This document shows positions 1 through 5,756 of a DNA stretch of 6,016 nucleotides, piece by piece. The notes below the pieces were generated by a model, which worked only from the letters and a program-made list of their open reading frames with translations, was not told where the DNA came from and searched no databases. The first letter of the stretch is position 1, and each line of letters begins with the position of its first letter. The DNA comes from Micrococcales bacterium UBA3913 (lineage in GTDB: Bacteria > Actinomycetota > Actinomycetes > Actinomycetales > Microbacteriaceae), in NCBI GenBank assembly GCA_002391425.1, contig DGEZ01000059.1, positions 1 to 6,016 of the forward strand, read 5' to 3'. Both the position numbers and the translations under genes were made by a program.

Positions 1-6
1 CAGCCT

Positions 7-46
7 GAACTGCCGGGTGATCCCCTCCCGGGGCGCCCGGCAGTTC
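7..46. terminator. Strong GC-rich stem-loop, possible transcription terminator or extragenic palindrome
   Basis: An 11-base arm at 7-17 (gaactgccggg) is perfectly repeated in inverted orientation at 36-46. Inside it the stem continues with a T-G wobble (18/35) and a G-C pair (19/34). A two-base bulge (20-21) follows, then four C-G pairs (22-25 with 30-33) closing a four-base loop (26-29). Neither side has a T-run: the plus side continues cgtgtct and the minus side continues aggctg, so it is not a classical intrinsic terminator. It lies about 100 bases downstream of the stop of the large minus-strand gene, a sensible place for a U-less actinobacterial terminator or for a shared terminator with a gene beyond the left edge. 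It could instead be a copy of a dispersed palindromic repeat, which a genome scan would show. Confidence 0.55.
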
Positions 47-144
47 CGTGTCTACCGAGCTCGCCTACCGCGTCTTCAATGCTGACCGGCAGCGAGAAAA
101 CTCGTCGCGGTGTGGCACGGGGCACTGAGAGCAAGAAAGCGCGC
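47..144. other. Non-coding spacer downstream of the large gene
   Basis: I see no convincing gene, tRNA or strong promoter here. A short plus-strand reading frame begins at 79 but runs into the antisense of the large gene and has no recognisable product. The only local structure is weak: cgag/ctcg around an AAAA loop near 93-105, and the edge of the 10-base palindrome aagcgcgctt at 137-146. Confidence 0.5.
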
Positions 145-3100
145 TTAGCGGCCATTCCCCCAATGCGGGGGCCGCTGACTGAGCAACCAATCGTCCTCAT
201 TGCGGGGCTCATCCCCCCAGGCGGCATCCGTTTCGTCGAACGGTGCCTCGTCCGGACCGCTGTCGGTTTCCTTGCCCGGTAGCGTTGCCCGGCGATGCCG
301 ACGGATCGGCTCCTCTGGCTCCATGACAGGCTCCTTCACCCCAAGCTGGACGCCGATCTCGTCAGCGACGCGCTGCGGATCGGTAAACAAATCACAGGTA
401 TACACCCGACGATACTCCCAGCCCAGCTCCCGAAGCATCTCCGGGCGCAGTCGCACAGCCTCGCGCAGGGTTCCCCGCGCATACGCGTTGTCGGTCTCAA
501 TGACGACGGCCCGAGACCCGTGGTACGCGATGAGATCGAGCTGATCTCCGTAGTTGATGGAGGTTTCGGCCCCCATTGCATCCAGCCGATTCGCCAGGTC
601 GACGAGCAGGGGCTCCCCCCGCTGCGGTGCCGTGGCGAGATTGTCCGGGGCCTGCTCATGGTACAGCTCGCCGAGGATGCGCGCGCCATCCTGCAGCCGG
701 TCCATGTCAAAGTCATCCGGAGCGAAACAACTCACCACCGTCAGCGCACGCCGCGCCCGGGTCATGGCCACGGCCATCAGACGCTTACCGTGCGGTCCGG
801 AGATCTCGCCGAAGTCGGCAAGCACCCGCCCGTGCGGGGTACGCCCATATCCCAAGGTGAAGATCACGTGGTCACGGCTGCGCATCGCCGACTGTGCGAC
901 CGTCAACACGACGAACGGTTCCGGGCGATCCGCTGCAAAGAAGCTCGCCAGGTGGGGGCGACTCTTCAGCTGGTCACGCACGGCTGCGCGCACTCGTCGC
1001 GCATGCGTCGCACTGGCGGCGACCACCATGAGGGAATCCTCCGGGTGCCACGTGGCGTGCGCGAAGACGAGGTCCACCACCGCGGTGACCTCGGCAGGGA
1101 CAGCCTCCACCAGGTGGGTGACCGGGTCGGGGATGCCCGTGCCGCGCTCCACGTGCACGAAATCGATGGGACGATCAGTGAGCACCTCATCTGCCGAGGG
1201 AAGCGCCACAATGTGACCGTCGTAGAAGTGACGGTTTGCAAAGTCCAGGATGCGCCGGCCACCGCGCCGGTGACTCCTCCACATGCTGAACCGTGGAAGC
1301 AGCGGGGTGAGGTCCTCGAACACCGACGTCGCAGCGACACCGGGGGCGACGGCCGTTCCCGAGGCAACCGTGAAGGGGGTGGGTTCAGCCACAGCGGGGT
1401 CTCCGAAAACGATGACCTGGGTGGCCCGTGACACCGGGAGAGCAACCTCCGCCGTCGTCAACGCGGTGCCATCCAGGAGGAGGATCGCGTCAAACCGCAT
1501 CCCCTCCGGGATCTGCTGGGCGAACGTGTATGGGGAGCACAGCCACACCGGAGCGACAGTCGTCGTCAGGTTGGGTGCATCCACCACGAGGTTATGTGCC
1601 GTTAGCGACCCCGCCCGCAGCCGACGCCGCAACACGGCAGCCTCCGCGGGGAATCGCTGAATGGCCGATGACCAGCGACGACCCAGGGCCGCGCTGATGC
1701 GTTGCCTATTCGTACGCACGTGGTGCTCATCGAGACGAGCGAAGTCGTTCTCCAGGCGTGCCAGCAGGCGCGTGTCCGCCCCCAGCAGTGCTGGCTCGTC
1801 CGAGAGCATGTACCCGTACACGGACTGCCACCAGGCCAACTCCAGTTCGATGCGCACCCGCGGGCCGGCCACCCCGAGCGTGGCGAAATTCTCCACCAGC
1901 GGTTCCAGGCCGTGCGCTTTCAACTCGGCTTTGATCTCGGTGCGCTCCTGCAGGTCACTGAGCGCATCCACGTCACGCGTGAGGCGCTCCAGCACCGTCT
2001 CAAGTTCGTTCAGCGGGAGGTCCACGAGCCGGCCCAGCCGTTGCTGGTCGACGATCGCCGCCAGCTGCCTCACATCACTGGCCACCGCCGTGAACTGCGA
2101 CTGGAGGTCCGAGATACCCTGTGGCGAGGACGGCGGCTTCGGGCTCGTGGCCGTGGCCATCCACCACTCGCGCTGCCTGCTGACCGCGCGTAAAGCCACG
2201 TTCATGTCGCTCACGTGCATCCCCGGGCGCACGTATTCGCGCGCCAGGTGCTTGAGCCGTCGCCTGTTCGCGGAGGACATGGACGGTGATGGCACCGGAT
2301 CCGTCGCCGTGATGAGTTCGTCGATGGGCCGGTCGAACACGTCCGGCAGGAAGCGATCTAGACTGTCGCGGATGCCCAGCAGCATCACAATGTAGTCGCC
2401 CATCTCCGCGAGCGTCTTCGGTGCCCGCAGTTCTACACGGGCAAAGGTCTCTGTCGCCCGACGCTGCAACTCCGGGAAATCCGACTCGTGCAGGCGCTTA
2501 GCGACTACATAGTTCGCCTTCGCCTGCGCTGTGTCGGAGAACCGGGCGCCGTACCAGGACGACGTACTCGGCCCGAAGCTGAACTCGCCGAGATCGGCCA
2601 GACGCTCCAACTGCTCGCCTACCTCGGCTCGATGCGCAGCAACGTGACGCAGCGCGTCCCCGTTCAGGCGCACCGTCGTCACGGGGGGATGCGGCAGCAA
2701 CGCCAGACGAGCCAGCTCGTTCACCGTCTGGCCGAGAGTCACCCCAAATTGCGGGCTCGTCTTCAGCAGTGCCTCACGATACGCGGAAAGAGCAGCCCGG
2801 ATGCGCGTCAGGGCCTCATCTTCGGTCGGGTCTTCGGGGTTGTGCGCACGCTCGTTGCGCAGGATTCCGGCAATCACATCACGCTTGAGGGTTGCCGGGG
2901 ACACCACCAACCCCGGGAGTCCCGATTCCGAAAATGTGGCCGAAAGCTTGCGCAGACGCTCCCGGGAGGCCGCCAGGACAGCCACCCGTTTGCCCGCCAA
3001 GACCAGACGCGAAACAACGTTGGCGGCGATGCGTGTGGCCCCGCTGCCGGGGACGGTGTGCACAAGCAGGGAGCCACCGGCGGCGACCTGTGCCAGGATC

Positions 3101-3894
3101 CGCTCCTGGTCGGCCCCGCAATCCAACAGCACCGAGTCCTGGGCATATGGCCTGTCATCGGAGGACACAACTCCGACGGCCCGGCGCTGGGCGGCGAGTT
3201 CGTCGGCCGCACCTGGCACGTGGGCGAGAGCATCCAGAACAGGGTGAGCCACCGGACGCATCTGCAGTTCGGTTGCGTAAATGTCGTAACTCAGCGTGGC
3301 GAGCACCATCTTGTGGCTGACCTGGAACCCGGGGATGCCACGGGTGGCTTGGGTGAGCTGCTCGAGGACGACGTGGGGGTCCAGCCGGGATCCCGGAGCG
3401 GCAAGAGTAGCCAAGAAATCGGCGTCCAGCGAGATCCCCAGATCCCGGCGCAGCACAGCCACCAACGCGGGGTTCACAACCGGTCGGCCCGCGAGCAGCA
3501 GCTCGAAATCCCCGTCCACCTGGCGAGGGACCACGGCCTGCGCCAGCACCGGCGCGTTGAAGGATTCGCCGTTGTGCCGCCACGATGCCAGGCCCAGAGC
3601 AAGGTTCACCGCGTCGATGCCACGTTCCTCGGACAGCTGGGAGGCGTTGACGTCGATGAGTGCCATAGCGCGCAGGGCGCGGGCGAACGCCCGGTCTTCG
3701 CGAATGATATTCGACAACCGGGTGACCCGGCCGGACAGCAATTGGGCAACCCCGCCGGGATGCGCCGAGGTCAGGTCAATAGACCCGCCAGCGGACAGGT
3801 CGAAGTGCAGGAGGGTGTCCCCACCTCCCAGCGAATGAACCGCGTCGCGCCACTGGGCCCAGACTCGGCTTCGCGCATCCACATCGGTTGTCAC
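145..3894 (-). CDS. DUF4011-type SF1 helicase-like protein with C-terminal Vsr/MTES_1575-like nuclease domain; ATPase motifs degenerate
   Basis: This is a 1249-residue cytoplasmic protein. Residues ~20-230 resemble the DUF4011 N-terminus: RGIDAVNLALGLASW at 91-105, then a NAPVLAQAVVP segment and NPAL at 141-144. Residues ~250-1060 follow the SF1 helicase order. They show a Q-motif-like DQERI (262-266), a P-loop region (281-288), GKRVAVLAAS (301-310), a long helical insert (~340-780), a Walker B region (801-810), GDPAVAEP (831-838), motif IV (R876, FANRHFYDG 885-893) and motif VI AVAMTRARRA (1041-1050). The ATPase residues are abnormal: Walker A reads PGSGAT (Ala286 for Lys), Walker B reads LLLDGT (Gly809 for Glu), motif III has Val835 for Gln, and motif V has lost QG..E. 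Residues ~1095-1185 look like a Vsr/REase_MTES_1575 nuclease (QLDLIAY with D1120, VIETDN with E1133 and D1135, LRELGWEYRRVY). A charged, probably disordered tail ends in RPPHWGNGR. The GTG start at 3894 is the first start after an in-frame stop (3928-3930) and follows GGAGG by four bases. Active DNA unwinding is doubtful. A nucleic-acid-binding or nuclease role is inferred. Confidence 0.85.
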   Translation of the reverse strand: MTTDVDARSRVWAQWRDAVHSLGGGDTLLHFDLSAGGSIDLTSAHPGGVAQLLSGRVTRLSNIIREDRAFARALRAMALIDVNASQLSEERGIDAVNLALGLASWRHNGESFNAPVLAQAVVPRQVDGDFELLLAGRPVVNPALVAVLRRDLGISLDADFLATLAAPGSRLDPHVVLEQLTQATRGIPGFQVSHKMVLATLSYDIYATELQMRPVAHPVLDALAHVPGAADELAAQRRAVGVVSSDDRPYAQDSVLLDCGADQERILAQVAAGGSLLVHTVPGSGATRIAANVVSRLVLAGKRVAVLAASRERLRKLSATFSESGLPGLVVSPATLKRDVIAGILRNERAHNPEDPTEDEALTRIRAALSAYREALLKTSPQFGVTLGQTVNELARLALLPHPPVTTVRLNGDALRHVAAHRAEVGEQLERLADLGEFSFGPSTSSWYGARFSDTAQAKANYVVAKRLHESDFPELQRRATETFARVELRAPKTLAEMGDYIVMLLGIRDSLDRFLPDVFDRPIDELITATDPVPSPSMSSANRRRLKHLAREYVRPGMHVSDMNVALRAVSRQREWWMATATSPKPPSSPQGISDLQSQFTAVASDVRQLAAIVDQQRLGRLVDLPLNELETVLERLTRDVDALSDLQERTEIKAELKAHGLEPLVENFATLGVAGPRVRIELELAWWQSVYGYMLSDEPALLGADTRLLARLENDFARLDEHHVRTNRQRISAALGRRWSSAIQRFPAEAAVLRRRLRAGSLTAHNLVVDAPNLTTTVAPVWLCSPYTFAQQIPEGMRFDAILLLDGTALTTAEVALPVSRATQVIVFGDPAVAEPTPFTVASGTAVAPGVAATSVFEDLTPLLPRFSMWRSHRRGGRRILDFANRHFYDGHIVALPSADEVLTDRPIDFVHVERGTGIPDPVTHLVEAVPAEVTAVVDLVFAHATWHPEDSLMVVAASATHARRVRAAVRDQLKSRPHLASFFAADRPEPFVVLTVAQSAMRSRDHVIFTLGYGRTPHGRVLADFGEISGPHGKRLMAVAMTRARRALTVVSCFAPDDFDMDRLQDGARILGELYHEQAPDNLATAPQRGEPLLVDLANRLDAMGAETSINYGDQLDLIAYHGSRAVVIETDNAYARGTLREAVRLRPEMLRELGWEYRRVYTCDLFTDPQRVADEIGVQLGVKEPVMEPEEPIRRHRRATLPGKETDSGPDEAPFDETDAAWGDEPRNEDDWLLSQRPPHWGNGR
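147..176 (-). terminator. Inverted repeat overlapping the stop codon of the large gene, weak terminator candidate
   Basis: The plus-strand sequence agcggcc (147-153) is matched by ggccgct (170-176), a perfect 7-bp stem. After a small bulge, ccc/ggg (157-159 with 167-169) adds three more pairs. On the coding (minus) strand the hairpin covers the last nine codons and runs into the TAA. It is followed by the palindrome aagcgcgctt and then a loosely T-rich ctttcttgc. Placement suits termination or 3'-end protection of the transcript, but the T-tract is poor and the stem is coding, so this is only a candidate. Confidence 0.3.
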
Positions 3895-3898
3895 GGCA

Positions 3899-3903
3899 CC
3901 TCC
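3899..3903 (-). promoter_or_regulatory. Ribosome binding site of the large helicase-like gene
   Basis: The minus strand reads GGAGG, then four bases (TGCC), then the GTG start at 3894. The spacing is short but workable. Because an in-frame TAG lies at 3928-3930 with no other start between, this site fixes the start. The next in-frame alternative would be GTG at codon 5. Confidence 0.6.
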
Positions 3904-3979
3904 AGGAAGACTTTTCCACCCTCAGGCTAGGGCGTTGCAGGCAAAATCCCGGGAGATCTCGACTCGTTTCGGGGAAATA

Positions 3980-4000
3980 GCGCGGATGCGCCCACCGCGC
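3980..4000 (-). terminator. Short GC-rich hairpin after the acidic-protein gene, weak terminator candidate
   Basis: On the minus strand GCGCGG, a nine-base loop and CCGCGC form a perfect 6-bp stem, followed by TATTTCCCC. It lies 44 bases past the stop of the acidic-protein gene and before the helicase-like gene, where it could end the upstream transcript. The stem is short and the T-run minimal. Confidence 0.25.
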
Positions 4001-4043
4001 CCGGCATTCGCACAGCACGGGCACAGCACTCCTGCACTCAATC

Positions 4044-4355
4044 TCAGAGGTCGAAGGTGTCGTCCTCGTCGATATCGTCAGTGCTCTCGGCGTCGTCATC
4101 GTCGTCGGTCAGCTGGTCGACAACCTGTTGGATGACCTCCGGGAGTGCGGCCTCCAGCACCACGCTCGCGGCAGCTTCATAGGCGTCCCTGGTCTGCTCG
4201 TCCAACAGCTCGTACGGGCGCGCGGAGTCGAACTCCTCGCTCGCCTCATACAGCGCGGCACCGGCCTCTACGAGAACATCCGAGAGGTCGACCTCAAAGG
4301 TCACATCATCTTCATCGTCGGTACTCACCGAATCCACCTCTCTGGCCTCGTCCAT
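4044..4355 (-). CDS. Small, extremely acidic hypothetical protein
   Basis: I do not recognise the family. The 103-residue product has 23 Asp and 15 Glu against three Arg and no Lys, so its net charge is about -35. There is no signal peptide, membrane segment or Cys. The middle (about residues 25-82, with VLVEAGAALYEASEEF and AAASVVLEAALPEVIQQVV) looks helical and amphipathic. Both ends are Asp-rich and carry related motifs: STDDEDDVTFEVDL at 11-24 and STDDIDEDDTFDL at 91-103. The ATG at 4355 follows GGAG (4365-4368) by nine bases. That site sits in the 23-base gap behind the glycosyltransferase stop, so the two genes are probably co-transcribed. The helicase-like gene starts 149 bases downstream. 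A partner or inhibitor of that protein, a DNA mimic or a chaperone-like acidic protein are all possible. None is demonstrated. Confidence 0.8.
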   Translation of the reverse strand: MDEAREVDSVSTDDEDDVTFEVDLSDVLVEAGAALYEASEEFDSARPYELLDEQTRDAYEAAASVVLEAALPEVIQQVVDQLTDDDDDAESTDDIDEDDTFDL

Positions 4356-4364
4356 ACACGAAAG

Positions 4365-4368
4365 CTCC
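4365..4368 (-). promoter_or_regulatory. Ribosome binding site of the acidic-protein gene
   Basis: The minus strand reads CTGGAG, then nine bases, then ATG. The site lies just past the TAG of the glycosyltransferase gene, so ribosomes finishing that gene could re-start here, consistent with an operon. Confidence 0.6.
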
Positions 4369-4378
4369 AGACATGATC

Positions 4379-5734
4379 CTATGCGCTATCTCCATACCGC
4401 AAAACCGGCCCCCGTACTGGTCTGCGCAGAAATGAGATCGCCAGGATGGTCAGCACACCCACGTTGAGGCTGACCCCCACCGTCAGGATGATGTTGCGGT
4501 CCACCAGCGCGGAAAGCACCCCTGGGGTGAAGTAGGAACTGTACAAGGCCAGATTGGTCACCATGTAGCCGATCACCAGCGGCAGCGGCACCGCGACCAG
4601 GGCGAGGAACGGCAGCAGCCAGACCCCGTACTGGGGGGAGTCCACCTTGCCGAGCACCATGTAGGCAACGGTCATCGCCGCCGACACCTGGAGCCAGGGG
4701 AAGGCGCCCTCGCGCTGTGCGCGCCGCATCCCCCAGGCGCAGCATGCGAGCATCCCACCGAGCATTACCGCCGAGGACACCAGGGTCACCGTAGACAAAC
4801 CGGTGGTGTAGGTGAACCCGGACTCATCGTGCAGGCCGGGAAGCCACCAGTACCAGATCGAGAGGGTATCCGAGGACACCGCACGATATCCCTGAAAGCG
4901 GAACGAGGCGGCCCACCCCTCAAAGCCGAGAATCGCGAACGGCAGGTTGCCCGCGACGACCACCGCGAGGGCGACCAACAGCGGCCGGATCGCCTCCAGC
5001 ACGCGGCGACGCAGAGCACCGGAGCTGTGGACAAACAGGGACAGCCCCAGCGGCACCACGTACATCAGGGGGTACAGCTTGAATAGGCACCCGATACCGA
5101 ACATCACGGCGGCGATGGTGGTGCGGCGTCTGGAGCTCCACTGCTCTGGAGCGATCAGCATGACGGCCACGCCTGCCAGTACTGCGAGGACGGGCCAGAA
5201 ATCCCAGTTGTATGACCCGTACAGCGCGAGCAGAGGAGACCACGACCACAGCAGGGACCAGCGTCCCACCAGGTAGGACAGGAGGACCCCGATCACGCTG
5301 CCAACGACGCCCGCGATGACGGTGGAGAGGAAGAAGAACACGCCAAATGACGAGGAGAACGCGGCCGTGATCCACATCACTATGCCAGAAAGAACCGGGT
5401 ACTCAACGGCCCCGTTCCCGAGCGCACTCGGCGGGGTGAAGGTGCCCGAGATGTACGGCAGTTCGTGCAGGTACAATCCGCGATACTGCCACATCGTGCC
5501 CAGGTCCGTGTATCCCAGGTACGGGAGAAAATTCGAGATCGCGGTGTACCAGGATGCGTCCGTCCACGCTGCCAGGCGCACGATGTAGCCGATGGTGACC
5601 ATCACCCAGACGGCAGCGAGGTTCCACATGATGAGGGGTCCACTGGGCAGGGGGCGCGCTGGGGTCACGCCGCAATTCTCGCAAGGTAACCGCTCCGGGC
5701 GAAATCGGGCGCGCCCTACCATACCAAAAGCCAC
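4379..5734 (-). CDS. GT87/DUF2029-family polytopic membrane glycosyltransferase (mannosyltransferase-like)
   Basis: The product is a 451-residue integral membrane protein with roughly 11-13 hydrophobic segments, the first at about 36-53 and the last at about 413-436. Family marks of GT-C enzymes of the GT87/DUF2029 type occur in order. These are an acidic residue in the first outer loop (YTDLGTMWQYRG, D77), EYPVLSG (111-117), YNWDFWP (175-181), FKLYPLMYVVPL (218-229), WYWWLPG (294-300) and DSPQYGVWLLPFLAL (365-379). Known members use polyprenyl-phosphate-mannose outside the membrane to extend mannolipids or cell-wall glycans. The sugar and acceptor here cannot be read from sequence. The start is uncertain. 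GTG 5734 gives the longest form, ATG 5722 is close behind, and GTG 5668 follows a weak GAGAA and would remove a CENC-containing leader. ATG 5629 begins right at the first membrane helix. It follows the NirK-like gene by 22 bases and precedes the acidic-protein gene by 23. Confidence 0.85.
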   Translation of the reverse strand: MAFGMVGRARFRPERLPCENCGVTPARPLPSGPLIMWNLAAVWVMVTIGYIVRLAAWTDASWYTAISNFLPYLGYTDLGTMWQYRGLYLHELPYISGTFTPPSALGNGAVEYPVLSGIVMWITAAFSSSFGVFFFLSTVIAGVVGSVIGVLLSYLVGRWSLLWSWSPLLALYGSYNWDFWPVLAVLAGVAVMLIAPEQWSSRRRTTIAAVMFGIGCLFKLYPLMYVVPLGLSLFVHSSGALRRRVLEAIRPLLVALAVVVAGNLPFAILGFEGWAASFRFQGYRAVSSDTLSIWYWWLPGLHDESGFTYTTGLSTVTLVSSAVMLGGMLACCAWGMRRAQREGAFPWLQVSAAMTVAYMVLGKVDSPQYGVWLLPFLALVAVPLPLVIGYMVTNLALYSSYFTPGVLSALVDRNIILTVGVSLNVGVLTILAISFLRRPVRGPVLRYGDSA

Positions 5735-5756
5735 GTGGATGCGTAACGCTGACGGC

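Larger units (their letters stand above)
3895..4043 (-). promoter_or_regulatory. Intergenic region before the helicase-like gene, probable promoter/operator area
   Basis: These 149 bases separate the acidic-protein gene from the helicase-like gene, much more than the 22-23 base gaps upstream, so a separate promoter is plausible. Visible elements are two overlapping 8-base palindromes, tcccggga (3947-3954) and gagatctc (3953-3960). There is also an inverted repeat gcgcgg/ccgcgc with a nine-base loop (3980-4000), and a 9-base direct repeat gcacagcac at 4010-4018 and 4021-4029. A TANNNT-type -10 candidate (TAGCCT on the minus strand, 3924-3929) has no matching -35. I find no GAAC-N4-GTTC SOS box. 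None of these is strong enough to name a regulator. Confidence 0.3.

Noticed and set aside
1..60. tRNA or other structured RNA gene at the left edge
   Set aside because: The strong stem-loop has no cloverleaf arms, no T-loop consensus and no CCA end.
295..1431. 378-codon open frame on the plus strand opposite the helicase/nuclease end
   Set aside because: It is an antisense shadow of the motif VI and nuclease region with no recognisable motif or ribosome binding site.
3031..3054. Missing Walker A Lys as a sequencing error or frameshift
   Set aside because: The frame is intact on both sides, and the change is accompanied by independent losses in motifs II, III and V, which one error cannot explain.
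2488..3930. 480-codon open frame on the plus strand opposite the helicase-like gene
   Set aside because: It lies antisense to a gene with clear family motifs, its product is low-complexity and rich in Arg, Gln, Gly and His, and it shows no domain. Long antisense frames are expected in GC-rich DNA.
4080..4110. Trinucleotide gtc/atc-like repeat in the acidic gene as a phase-variable tract
   Set aside because: It is simply a run of Asp codons. Gain or loss of units would not shift the frame, and the units are not uniform.
4044..4355. Acidic protein as a toxin-antitoxin antitoxin for the large downstream gene
   Set aside because: There is no DNA-binding domain, overlap or tight coupling with the 1249-residue gene, which does not resemble a toxin. 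Only adjacency supports it.
5731..5738. Perfect palindrome ccacgtgg between the nirK and glycosyltransferase genes as an operator or terminator
   Set aside because: An 8-base self-complementary site has no loop to form a hairpin, is common by chance in GC-rich DNA, and has no second copy nearby.
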